Positions 42,423 through 50,490 of a stretch of 54,483 nucleotides of DNA are shown piece after piece; position 1 is the stretch's first letter, and every line of letters begins with the position of its first letter. Below the pieces are notes generated by a model. That model made no database searches. It was not told the origin of the DNA and was given only the letters and a program-made list of their open reading frames with translations. Source of the stretch: Collinsella sp. GTDB lineage: Bacteria > Actinomycetota > Coriobacteriia > Coriobacteriales > Coriobacteriaceae. The translations under genes were made by a program, and so were the position numbers. The DNA is taken from the NCBI GenBank assembly GCA_019414645.1, contig DXLP01000019.1, positions 1 to 54,483 on the forward strand. The letters run 5' to 3'.

Positions 42423-43628
42423 ATGCGTACGATCACCGAGTCCGAGTCCACCCCCAAGGCCGACGGCTTCTTTATGCCCGCCGAGTTCGCCCCGCAGGAT
42501 CGCGTGTGGATGGGCTGGCCCCACCGCACCGACACCTGGGCCCACGGCGCCAAGCCGGCTCAGAAGCAGTATGCCGCCATCGCCCGCGCCATCTCCGAGT
42601 TCACCCCGGTCTATATGTGCGCCAACCAGGTCGACTATGCCAACTGCAAGGCCGTCTTCGAGAACGACGAGAACGTCACCGTTATCGAGATGACCACCGA
42701 CGACGCCTGGTTCCGCGACACCGCCGCCACCTACGTCATCAACGGCAAGGGCGAGAAGCGCGCCAACCACTGGCACTTCAACGCCTACGGCGGCCTCGTC
42801 GACGGCCTGTACTTTCCGTGGGACAAGGACGAGCAGATCGCCCTCAAGATGGCTGAGCTCTCCGGCTGCCGTCGCTATCGTCCCGACGACATGATCCTCG
42901 AGGGCGGCTCCATCACCGTCGACGGCGAGGGCACCCTTGTCGTGACCGACCAGTGCCTGCTTTCCCCGGGCCGCACCTGCTCTGCGGTTCTGGAGGAGGA
43001 AGAGGATCCCGAGTCCATCTGGCCCAAGTTCCACAAGAAGTTTGAGCCTTGGAGCGAGGAGCTTCGCGCCTACATGGACGAGCACCTCAAGGATTACCTG
43101 GGTGTCGAGAAGGTCATCTGGGTCAAGGAGGGCATCGACCCCGAGGAGACCAACGGTCATATCGACGACGTTGCCACGTTCATCGCTCCGGGCGTCATGG
43201 CCTGCATCTGGACCGACGATCCCGAGTATCCGTTCTACGAGCAGTGCCACGCTGCCTACGAGACCCTCTCCAACGCCGTTGACGCCAAGGGCCGCAAGAT
43301 GAAGGTCTACAAGCTCTGCATGCCCGTGAACCCGCTGTTCATGGACCAGGCCTCCTGCGACACCATCGACGCCGACGAGAACGCCGAGCCGCGCGTCCCC
43401 GACGAGCCGCTGATCGCGTCCTACATGAACTACCTGGTCACCAACCACGGCGTCATCGTCCCGCAGTACGGCGACGAGAACGACCAGCTGGCCGTCGACA
43501 CGCTCCAGAAGATCTATGACGAGGTCTGGGGCGAGGGCGTCTACAAGTGCGTCGGCGTCCAGTCCGAGCAGGTCGTCTTCGGCGGCGGCAACATCCACTG
43601 CATTACGCAGCAGGAGCCGTCCGCGTAA
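42423..43628 (+). CDS. aguA: Agmatine deiminase
   Basis: 401 residues, guanidino-group modifying (pentein) fold. It converts agmatine and water to N-carbamoylputrescine and ammonia. Motifs: DRVWMGWPHRTDTW, TTDDAWFRDTAATYVIN (substrate aspartates), EGGSITVDGEGTLVVTDQCLLSPGR, NGHIDDVATFIAPG with the catalytic histidine, and GGGNIHCITQQEP with the nucleophilic cysteine (about C393). It is longer than the usual 365 residues or so, partly from an acidic insert LEEEEDPESIWPKFHKKFEPW. The start follows TTGGAGGAAATCTT. It is third in the agu cluster, after a long structured leader. A variant hairpin element begins five bases after its stop. Confidence 0.95.
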   Translation: MRTITESESTPKADGFFMPAEFAPQDRVWMGWPHRTDTWAHGAKPAQKQYAAIARAISEFTPVYMCANQVDYANCKAVFENDENVTVIEMTTDDAWFRDTAATYVINGKGEKRANHWHFNAYGGLVDGLYFPWDKDEQIALKMAELSGCRRYRPDDMILEGGSITVDGEGTLVVTDQCLLSPGRTCSAVLEEEEDPESIWPKFHKKFEPWSEELRAYMDEHLKDYLGVEKVIWVKEGIDPEETNGHIDDVATFIAPGVMACIWTDDPEYPFYEQCHAAYETLSNAVDAKGRKMKVYKLCMPVNPLFMDQASCDTIDADENAEPRVPDEPLIASYMNYLVTNHGVIVPQYGDENDQLAVDTLQKIYDEVWGEGVYKCVGVQSEQVVFGGGNIHCITQQEPSA

Positions 43629-43632
43629 TTGT

Positions 43633-43736
43633 CTGGCTTCCCGAGGCACGGCACCTTGCCCTTCAATCGTCGGGCATGACCCTTAAGGTCTATGCCCTCC
43701 TCTTTCAGGGCAATCTGCCGCACCTCGGAAACCCAG
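43633..43736. repeat. Variant of the two-hairpin element (copy D)
   Basis: A single long hairpin with the same tip as copies A-C (GGGCATGACC-CTTA-AGGTCTATGCCC) and the same internal-loop strings, but with GGCACCTTGCC on the 5' side and GGCAATCTGCC on the 3' side, the reverse of copies A and B. The outer stem is CCGAGG/CCTCGG. It lacks the first GTTACGCGG hairpin. It immediately follows aguA. Confidence 0.65.
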
Positions 43737-43830
43737 CCGATCAATCGGACAGTCGATGAATCGCACCGTGACCATCTCGGGGCATTGATGGTCGGTTTAT
43801 TCGATGTCTTGGTCGGCTGGGTTTTTCTTT

Positions 43831-43862
43831 GGGCACTCCGTTGCCTCCACTTCGGAGTGCCC
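43831..43862 (+). terminator. Terminator-like hairpin after the agu cluster
   Basis: GGGCACTCCG (43831-43840) pairs with CGGAGTGCCC (43853-43862), followed by GCCTCTTTG. Preceded by GTTTTTCTTT, so it could also work on the other strand. Confidence 0.6.
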
Positions 43863-43878
43863 GCCTCTTTGATTGAGT

Positions 43879-43947
43879 ACGCGTCTGATCTGGGATTTAT
43901 TGCGGGTTAGGCCAATTGTTCGCTTGAATATCCCAGGTCAGACGCGT
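43879..43947. repeat. Imperfect palindrome upstream of the second antiporter
   Basis: Arms of 21 bp (43879-43899, 43927-43947) match at 18 positions; outer parts are ACGCGTCTGA and TCAGACGCGT. Could be an operator or a leader hairpin. Confidence 0.55.
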
Positions 43948-44174
43948 CTTCAATTGCCAAAAGATTCCGGTCGCAATCGCGGCCGTTTTGATCGGAGTAT
44001 CTATGTACCAGCGTATCGTTATCTACACGCGCCTGTTCCGCGAGCGTTGGTCCAACAATTGCATCCTCTCTTCTCTTTGGGATGGCACCTGCACCGGTGA
44101 CGCGGCCTGCAACCCTACCTTGGGCTGCGCCTTCGGTACAGATGCCATCCTTTTTGCTGTAGGGGGAGCGTGTC

Positions 44175-45584
44175 GTGGCAGGTAAAAAGTTCTCCCTGTT
44201 CGAGGTCATCCTCTCGGTTATCTGCGTTGTCTTTACCATCGAGGCGGCCGCTCCGGCATCTGCCATGGGTAACGTGCAGTTCTTCTGGTGGATCTTCCTC
44301 ATCATTACGTTTTTGCTTCCCTATGGCCTGGTGGTGGCCGAGCTCGGTACGGCGTTCGATTCCGAGGGCGGTCTGTACGATTGGGTTCGCCTGGGCTTGG
44401 GCGACCGTTGGGGCGCCCGCTGCTCCTGGTGCTATTGGGTCAACTTTCCACTGTGGGTGGCAAGTATCGCCTGCATGTTCCCCAGTGTCATCAATGCGGT
44501 ATGGGGCATCGAATTTTCGCTTGGGGTCCGAATTGCCATCGAGCTTGCCTTTGTGTGGGGCGTCACGGTCATGGCAATGCAGCCGGTGGCCGAGGCCGAT
44601 TGGGTCATGGATGGCGGCGCCGTCATCAAGGTGCTCATTACCGCCGTGGTGGGAATCGTCGGCATCTGGTTTGCCTGCAATAACGGCTTTGCCAACGATA
44701 TGTCGTTTAAGACCTTTGTCCCCGATCTGGGAGACACTAACTCACTGACGTATCTTTCAATCATCCTATTCAACTTTATGGGCTTTGAGGTGGTCGCGAC
44801 CTTTGCCAGCACGATGAAGAACCCATCGCGCGATATCCCCAAGGCGGTTATCGCCGGTGGCGTTGCCATCGCGGCGATCTACATTATCTGTGGCATCGGT
44901 ATTGGAGCCGCGGTTCCCACCGAGCAGCTTTCACTCGATTCGGGCATTGTGGACGCGGTTGCCGCCATGGTGGGGCGCGCTCACCCGCTGACGATGGTCG
45001 TGGGCGTGGCCTTTTTGGTGACGCTGTTCGCCAACATGATCTGCTGGAGTTTTGGCGTCAACAACGTGGCGAGCTATGCCGCGCGCCACGGCAACATGCC
45101 GCGCCCCTTTGCGCTGGTGTCCAAGAAGACCGGCATGCCCAACGGCTCAGCACTCATTAACGGTTGTTTTGCCAGCTTGGTGCTGCTACTTCAGATTCCG
45201 CTGGGCGAAGGTTCCGACGTCTTTTGGGTCTTCTTCTCGATGAACGTCGTCTTTCTGCTCATGAGCTATATCCCGATGTTCCCGGCGTTTTGGCGCCTGC
45301 GTAAATACGACGACCGCCCACGTGTGTTCCGCGCGCCCTTCGAGGGCAAGGTGCTTGCGGTAGCGCTTGCGGTGCCGGTGGTAGAGCTCGTGCTTTCGAT
45401 TGTTGCGACAATCGTGCCGCTTAACAGCTCGCCCGCCGAGATGTCAAAGTTGCCGATCCTCATGGGTGTGGTGATCGGCGTGTTGCTGGGCGAGGTTTCG
45501 CGCCTCATATCGCGCCGCGGCCGCAGCATCGACAATCCCGGCGTTGGCGCAAGGGGGACAGGTCGCTTTGCGCCAAAACAGTAG
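44175..45584 (+). CDS. APC-family amino acid/polyamine antiporter, second copy
   Basis: 469 residues and about 12 membrane helices. Closely parallels the permease at 40616: IEAAAPASAMGNVQFFWWIFLIITFLLPYG, SEGGLYDWVRLGLGDRWGAR, MGFEVVATFASTMKNPSRDIPKAVIAGG. A GTG start at 44175 follows GGGGGAGCGTGTC. The last residues (GVGARGTGRFAPKQ) are read from a TTGGCGCAA/TTGCGCCAA hairpin with a GGGGACAG loop, so the native C-terminus has probably been replaced by element sequence. The substrate may be agmatine, putrescine or a related amine. It has its own upstream region rather than reading through from aguA. Confidence 0.87.
   Translation: MAGKKFSLFEVILSVICVVFTIEAAAPASAMGNVQFFWWIFLIITFLLPYGLVVAELGTAFDSEGGLYDWVRLGLGDRWGARCSWCYWVNFPLWVASIACMFPSVINAVWGIEFSLGVRIAIELAFVWGVTVMAMQPVAEADWVMDGGAVIKVLITAVVGIVGIWFACNNGFANDMSFKTFVPDLGDTNSLTYLSIILFNFMGFEVVATFASTMKNPSRDIPKAVIAGGVAIAAIYIICGIGIGAAVPTEQLSLDSGIVDAVAAMVGRAHPLTMVVGVAFLVTLFANMICWSFGVNNVASYAARHGNMPRPFALVSKKTGMPNGSALINGCFASLVLLLQIPLGEGSDVFWVFFSMNVVFLLMSYIPMFPAFWRLRKYDDRPRVFRAPFEGKVLAVALAVPVVELVLSIVATIVPLNSSPAEMSKLPILMGVVIGVLLGEVSRLISRRGRSIDNPGVGARGTGRFAPKQ
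45544..45576. repeat. GGGGACAG-loop inverted repeat inside the end of the antiporter gene
   Basis: TTGGCGCAA (45544-45552) and TTGCGCCAA (45568-45576) flank a loop with GGGGACAG. It overlaps the last coding bases. Confidence 0.6.
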
Positions 45585-45619
45585 CGCCGCGAGTTGTGCG
45601 GTGCTAGATGCATCTTGGA

Positions 45620-45811
45620 TTACTGCTCACGCTGCTCGGGATCAGATGCGAGCTTGGGTGCAAAGTAGGGGACGTGGCCCAGGTAGGGGCAGCTGTCCGA
45701 ACGCGCCTCAACGGCGCAGGGGACATCGTCGTAGGTCATGGAAGAACCGAGTCGGGTGATGGCCTTGGCGGCGGGCGCGACGAGCATCTTGAGCGGAGCG
45801 ATCGGTGCCAT
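45620..45811 (-). CDS. Small conserved-looking protein, function unknown
   Basis: 63 residues. An excellent ribosome site (AAAGGAGATGCC) precedes the ATG at 45811, which is the main support. The sequence begins MAPIAPLKMLVAPAAKAITRLG and has two cysteines in YDDVPCAVEARSDSCPYLGHVPYFAPKL; a metal-binding or membrane-associated role is possible but unproven. It is divergent from the second LuxR regulator, and convergent with the antiporter gene. The 128-bp gap to the LuxR gene carries TAAACG/CGTTTA and paired CGGTGAG motifs. Confidence 0.6.
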   Translation of the reverse strand: MAPIAPLKMLVAPAAKAITRLGSSMTYDDVPCAVEARSDSCPYLGHVPYFAPKLASDPEQREQ

Positions 45812-45939
45812 GGCATCTCCTTTCATCGGTGAGACACAGCTTGTTTATCTAAACGATACAGTACGTTTAATCGGTGAGTCTAATCTTGCGGCAAAGAATC
45901 TGTCAACATCCTCACAGCATCTAGACAGGGGAGGCGGGC

Positions 45940-46932
45940 ATGAGTTTCGCGTTCTATATCTACACCACGATTATCATGGGTGTGGCTCTGGTGACCAGTG
46001 CCGTGGCATTGGTGGTTTGGCTCATGACGCACCGTCGCGACAGCCTAGTGGCCGCGGCGGGCTTTTTGCTCTACATGCTCGATATGTCGGTCATCTTTTT
46101 TGACGAGTACACTCGGCTCAAATATGACTACGCCGTTACCTTTAGCGAGCCGCTGCAGCACCCCTTGCTGCGCTGCGTGCTCGGTATTGCCATCTATGCT
46201 TGCATTGTGCTGTGGATGTTTGCGCGCTTGCGCAAAAGGCCGACGTCGCGCATGCTCGGACTTGTTATCGTGCCGTTTTCAATCTTGCAATTGGTGCTGG
46301 TGCCTCGCAGCGGTGCTGCCGGAGAGATGCAGCAGTATCTCTTTTGGCTCACGCGTGACCTGGGCAATGTAGGATGTCTTGCCTATGCCGCCTGGCATTA
46401 CCGGCACAGGGCCACGCGTGTTGAGAAACTCGACCTCGACCGCTCAAAGCTCTTTTGGAAGGTGGCACTCGTTCTTGCGTTTTGCGTAATCGCCGAGGAC
46501 ACCTACATGATTTTGCTCTGCCGCCCCGACTCTCAAAACCCCGTCATCAGCCTCTTTTTGTGGTATCTGTCCGAGCGCAATATCTCCGAAAACGTGCTGC
46601 TCGTGGCATGCGCGGTCCAACTCTTTTGCCAGTTTAGCCATATCCTGCGCGTGTATGCCCGTCATCCGCGTGCCGATGAGGACGTGGCGGCCGAGAGCGC
46701 ACGCTCTGGGGACGATCTAGCATCACGCGTTGTGATCTATGCCGATGCCCGTAAGCTGTCGCGGCGCGAGCAGGAGGTGCTCACGCTGGTGCTGAAGGGC
46801 AACGACGCCCAAAACATCGCCAGCGAGTTGGTCATCAGCCCTGGCACTGTCAAGGCGCACTTGCATCGCATCTACGTTAAAAGCGGTGTCTCCAACCGAG
46901 ATGACCTCATAGATGCCTTTTGGCGTTCCTAG
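45940..46932 (+). CDS. Membrane-bound LuxR-family regulator, second copy
   Basis: 330 residues with the same plan as the regulator at 38115: about seven membrane segments (first FYIYTTIIMGVALVTSAVALVVWL), then a LuxR HTH (KLSRREQEVLTLVLKGNDAQNIASELVISPGTVKAHLHRIYVKS). CVIAEDTYMILL and YLSERNISEN correspond to motifs in the first copy, suggesting a shared ligand site in the membrane domain. It probably regulates the second antiporter or the amidohydrolase and exporter that follow. The ATG at 45940 follows AGGGGAGGCGGGC. Distinct loop residues suggest a different inducer from AguR; that is inference. Confidence 0.85.
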   Translation: MSFAFYIYTTIIMGVALVTSAVALVVWLMTHRRDSLVAAAGFLLYMLDMSVIFFDEYTRLKYDYAVTFSEPLQHPLLRCVLGIAIYACIVLWMFARLRKRPTSRMLGLVIVPFSILQLVLVPRSGAAGEMQQYLFWLTRDLGNVGCLAYAAWHYRHRATRVEKLDLDRSKLFWKVALVLAFCVIAEDTYMILLCRPDSQNPVISLFLWYLSERNISENVLLVACAVQLFCQFSHILRVYARHPRADEDVAAESARSGDDLASRVVIYADARKLSRREQEVLTLVLKGNDAQNIASELVISPGTVKAHLHRIYVKSGVSNRDDLIDAFWRS

Positions 46933-47247
46933 TCCTATTCTTCCTTGCATGCGGGTCTTGCCGTGTGGGCGGGCACGCCGTTGGGCGTAATGACGCGGTA
47001 ATAATCTCAGACAATAAACCTGCAGGTAAAGCGTGTAAACCTGCTTAAACTGACCGTTTGCGATCCCTGGCCTTGGCACGGATTTGCCCCTGTGTATCAA
47101 TGGGTGTAGCGCGAAGCCGCGGACGTGGGACAGACGTCCGAGCACGGCTTGTAGGCACGCGCCGATGCGGGAGCGCTACGCTCCCAACCGAGTGCCCACG
47201 CGGGCGGTGCGTCCGCGTTGCAACCAAAGATGCCTGAGGAGGCTCAC
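46933..47247 (+). promoter_or_regulatory. Upstream region of the amidohydrolase gene
   Basis: No gene. ATAAACCTGCAGGTA (47014-47028), followed by TAAACCTGC (47036-47044), matches the candidate LuxR box of the agu promoter (39239-39253). ACCGTTTGCG (47053-47062) resembles the recurrent ACCGTTCGCGG box. GGGAGCG-CTA-CGCTCCC (47169-47185) is a short hairpin. Confidence 0.5.
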
Positions 47248-48876
47248 ATGGACAAGGCTGATGTAGTTATCAAGAGCAACGCCGTCTTTACCGGCGATGG
47301 GCTCGAGCCGTTTAAGGGCGGCGTTGCCGTGCGCGGTGATAAGATTGTTGCCTGCGGTGACGATGCTCACCTGGCACCGTTTATCGGTCCCGATACCGAG
47401 GTGCGCGACTTTGGCGACCAGCTCGTCATGCCCGGCCTGATCGACTCACACACGCATTTTGCCCAGGGCGCGTTTATGACCGACCCCGATTTTGCCGTCA
47501 ACCTCATCGACTGCACCAGTTTTGAGATGGCGATGGAACGTGTCGTGGCGTTTGCGGCCGACCATCCCGATAACGAGTGGATTCTGGGCTGCCAGATTAT
47601 CCAGTTCCAGTGGGATGTCCCCGAGATGCCCACAGCCGCGATGATCGATGAGTACATCTCGGACCGCCCGGTCTTTCTGCAGCAGGTTGACCTGCATACC
47701 TTTAGTGCCAATACCTGCGCCATCAACAAGGTGGGAGTAACTTCGCAGACGCCCGATCCCGCAGGCGGCAAGATCCTTAAGGATGCCGAGGGCAATCTGA
47801 CGGGCGTGTTTTCCAACAACGCCGGCGTCTTCTTTATGGACGAGGTCTACGACCCAGCGCCCGAGGTTGTTGACGCGTCGTTTGCAAAAACCGCCCGGCG
47901 CGCCAATGCCCTGGGAATCACTACGGTCGGCATGGTCAATCCTACGTTTGTGAGCATGGAAAACCCGTATGCGGTGTTGGCAGGTCTTAATGCCAAGGGC
48001 GACTTGCCACTGCGCGTGTTCCTGTACACCGATCTGTTCGAAAACGAGTCCTTAACGCTCGAGCAGATCAAGGAGAAATACGCCTTCTCGGGTACGCAGG
48101 TCGAGTGGCACGGCTTTAAGCAGTTTCTTGATGGCGTGTGCTCCGACCACACCGCTTGGATGCTTGAACCCTATAGCAATGCGCCCGATACCTGCGGTGA
48201 GCCCGCGGAGGATCCAGAGCGCATCCGTGCCGCCATTGTCAGGGCGCAGGAATGGGGCGTTGACACGCGCGTCCATACGATCGGCGATCGCTCGGTGCGT
48301 TTTGTGCTTGATTGCTTTGAGGAGGGCGAGCGCTTGCATGGTAAGCGGGGTTGCCGCCACTCCATGGAGCACAACGAGACGGTTCAGCCCGAGGATCTGC
48401 CGCGCTACGCGGAGCTTGGTATATGCCCCGGCATGCAACCGTGGCACATGCTGCTCGATATGGCTGACCTTGCCAAGGACGATGCCGTGGGCCCCGAGCG
48501 TGCAGCGCTTTCGTGGCCCCTGCACAGCCTGCTTGCCAGCGGTGCCGTGGTGCACTTGGGCAGCGACTTCCCCGTTGTGGGCTTGGAGCCCATGGAGGAG
48601 GTGTACGGCGCGGTCTTCCGCATGCTCGAGGACGGCTCCAACCCCGAGGGCTGGTTCCCCCAGGAGCGCATTACCATGGCCGAGGCCCTGCGCGCCTACA
48701 CCTACGGCAGCGCCTACGCCATGCATGCCGAGGATCGCATCGGTACGCTCGCATGCGGCAAACAGGCTGATATCTGTGTGCTCGACCGCAACCTCTTTGA
48801 CTGCGAACCGGCTGAGGTCCTCGAGGCCACGGCGTCTCTCACGATGATTGCCGGCAAGGTGGTCTACGAGGCCTAG
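47248..48876 (+). CDS. Amidohydrolase family 3 (YtcJ-like)
   Basis: 542 residues. Composite beta-sandwich and TIM-barrel metal hydrolase. Metal motif GLIDSHTHF (about 64-72), then VHTIGDRSVRFVLD, SMEHNETVQPEDLPRYAEL, VHLGSDFPVVGLEPM with the C-terminal aspartate, and RIGTLACGKQADICVLDRNLF, typical of exoenzyme-like amidohydrolases. The family hydrolyses amides, formamides or carbamoyl groups; the substrate is unknown. The start follows GAGGAGGCTCAC. It lies between a LuxR regulator and a MATE exporter on the same strand. Its upstream region shares a palindromic box with the agu operon, so a nitrogen-rich amide related to agmatine catabolism is a reasonable guess only. Confidence 0.87.
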   Translation: MDKADVVIKSNAVFTGDGLEPFKGGVAVRGDKIVACGDDAHLAPFIGPDTEVRDFGDQLVMPGLIDSHTHFAQGAFMTDPDFAVNLIDCTSFEMAMERVVAFAADHPDNEWILGCQIIQFQWDVPEMPTAAMIDEYISDRPVFLQQVDLHTFSANTCAINKVGVTSQTPDPAGGKILKDAEGNLTGVFSNNAGVFFMDEVYDPAPEVVDASFAKTARRANALGITTVGMVNPTFVSMENPYAVLAGLNAKGDLPLRVFLYTDLFENESLTLEQIKEKYAFSGTQVEWHGFKQFLDGVCSDHTAWMLEPYSNAPDTCGEPAEDPERIRAAIVRAQEWGVDTRVHTIGDRSVRFVLDCFEEGERLHGKRGCRHSMEHNETVQPEDLPRYAELGICPGMQPWHMLLDMADLAKDDAVGPERAALSWPLHSLLASGAVVHLGSDFPVVGLEPMEEVYGAVFRMLEDGSNPEGWFPQERITMAEALRAYTYGSAYAMHAEDRIGTLACGKQADICVLDRNLFDCEPAEVLEATASLTMIAGKVVYEA

Positions 48877-48922
48877 CGGGGCTGCTGCATCGCTGGGCGG
48901 TGCCACAGCCTGTGCGTGCCGC

Positions 48923-48946
48923 CCATCCATTCATCCATCCATTCAT
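48923..48946. repeat. Tandem 12-bp repeat
   Basis: CCATCCATTCAT occurs twice in a row between the amidohydrolase and exporter genes, just before the exporter's ribosome site. A slippage-prone tract that could alter spacing. Confidence 0.7.
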
Positions 48947-48972
48947 CAATCTCTCATGGAAAGGGGAGAACA

Positions 48973-50349
48973 ATGGCAGAAGAGACAACCGCCGCTGTTG
49001 AGGAGGAGCGTGAGCTTGCCTCGCAGCCGATTCCCGGCCTGGTGCGCAAGTACACCATCATCACCGGCCAGGGTATGCTCGCCCAGATTATCATGGTGGT
49101 CCTTGAGGGCCTCGTGATGGGTTGGGGCCTGGGTGCACACGGCCTGGCCTGTGTTTCGATCATCATGTCGGTCGAGTACATTAACCTGGCCTTTGGCAAC
49201 CTGTTTGGCACCGGCGTGCCCGCCGTGGTGGGCAACCTTTTGGGTGCCGGCGACATTAAGGGCGCCAGCAAGGCGTTTAGCCAGGGTTTTTGGCTTACCA
49301 CGATTGTGAGTGTGCTGCTTGCTGTGGTGATGGCTGTGTTTACCGAGCCCATCTGCGCATTCTTCGGCGCCACGCCCGACATCATGACCGATACCGTTGC
49401 CGGCGTGCGCACCTTCTCCGTGCTGCTGCCGCTCACGGTCATTGGTCAGATGGTCACCGCCGTCATGCGTGTGGACGAGAAGGTTCAGATCCAGGCCAAC
49501 CTCATGACCGTGTCTGCCATCGTCGCTATCTGCTGGCTTGCGCTTTCCACGTTTGTGCTCAAGCTTGGCGTTATGGGAGCTGGCGTGTACTACGGTCTTT
49601 CCATCGGTATCTGGGCCATCGGTATCTTCTGGTTCATCGGCGGTAAGAAGTCGCAGCTCCAGATCAACGCCGCCGACCTCAAACTCGACATGGCCATCTG
49701 CGGCCAGATCATTAAGATTGGTTTCCCGTTCTTTTTGGTGCAAGCTGCCACGTTCATCTTCAACACCGTTGCCAACTCGTTGCTTGGCCAGCTCGGCGGC
49801 GACATGGGTTCGCTCTACATCGCGGCCTTTGGTGTGATCAACGGCTACATCCTCTACATTACCATGATGGTCGCCCAGTGCTTCTCGTACGGCCTGCAGC
49901 CCATTGCCGCCTTCAACGCCGGCGCCAAGGCGTGGGCGCGCCTCAAGGAAACGCTCTCCTGCACGCTTAAGTACCAGGTCGTGACGCTTGCTGCGGTGTC
50001 TGCTGTGCTATGGGTGGCCGCAACGCCGGTCTGCGCCTTTTTTGCTGGTAGCGACCCGGCGCTCGTCGAGGTTGCCGCCAACGCCACGCGCATCGTTATC
50101 CTGGCCGTGGCCCTGGGCTATCTTGCCATGACCATGTCGATGTACTTCCAGGCGGTTGAGAAGGTGGGTATCGCCACGTTCACCGGTCTGCTCCGCTACG
50201 TGATCTGCTCCGTGCCGCTTATGTACCTGCTTGGCAACATGATGGGCGTTCAGGGTGTCTGGTTTGCCTTGGTGGCGGCTGACGCCATCACTGGTCTTAT
50301 CTCCATCGCCCTCGCCGTCCGCGAATCCAAGCGACTTGCCACGCTCTAG
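48973..50349 (+). CDS. MATE-family efflux transporter
   Basis: 458 residues with 12 predicted membrane helices in two halves. Features include FGNLFGTGVPAVVGNLLGAGDIKGASKAFSQG after helix 2, MRVDEKVQIQANLMTVSAIV, and in the second half SYGLQPIAAFNAGAKAWARLKETL. The branch with a short acidic N-terminus (MAEETTAAVEEERE) is common in anaerobes. It would export a cationic or toxic compound by sodium or proton antiport. The start at 48973 follows GAAAGGGGAGAACA. It is 96 bp after the amidohydrolase with no terminator, so cotranscription is likely and it may export that enzyme's substrate or product. Confidence 0.88.
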   Translation: MAEETTAAVEEERELASQPIPGLVRKYTIITGQGMLAQIIMVVLEGLVMGWGLGAHGLACVSIIMSVEYINLAFGNLFGTGVPAVVGNLLGAGDIKGASKAFSQGFWLTTIVSVLLAVVMAVFTEPICAFFGATPDIMTDTVAGVRTFSVLLPLTVIGQMVTAVMRVDEKVQIQANLMTVSAIVAICWLALSTFVLKLGVMGAGVYYGLSIGIWAIGIFWFIGGKKSQLQINAADLKLDMAICGQIIKIGFPFFLVQAATFIFNTVANSLLGQLGGDMGSLYIAAFGVINGYILYITMMVAQCFSYGLQPIAAFNAGAKAWARLKETLSCTLKYQVVTLAAVSAVLWVAATPVCAFFAGSDPALVEVAANATRIVILAVALGYLAMTMSMYFQAVEKVGIATFTGLLRYVICSVPLMYLLGNMMGVQGVWFALVAADAITGLISIALAVRESKRLATL

Positions 50350-50400
50350 ACTCGGACACGGCCGGCCCGCGATAGTCGAATAAGTCAACTCGCCTGCAAG

Positions 50401-50433
50401 CCACCGCAATGGGGACAGTTCCCATTGTGGTGG
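50401..50433. terminator. Hairpin after the MATE gene with GGGGACAG loop
   Basis: CCACCGCAATGGG and CCCATTGTGGTGG pair at 12 of 13 positions around GACAGTT, followed by CTATTGTTATTT. It may terminate and also belongs to the GGGGACAG hairpin group. Confidence 0.6.
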
Positions 50434-50490
50434 CTATTGTTATTTAGGGTCTGAGATTTCGGCTCTATAAATAACGTTTTTGAACTGGGC

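Larger units (their letters stand above)
43737..44174 (+). other. Intergenic region upstream of the second antiporter gene
   Basis: Holds a hairpin (43831-43862) and a large imperfect palindrome (43879-43947). I see no gene. The frame starting at 44003 has only a fair upstream sequence and no recognisable protein. Confidence 0.4.
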
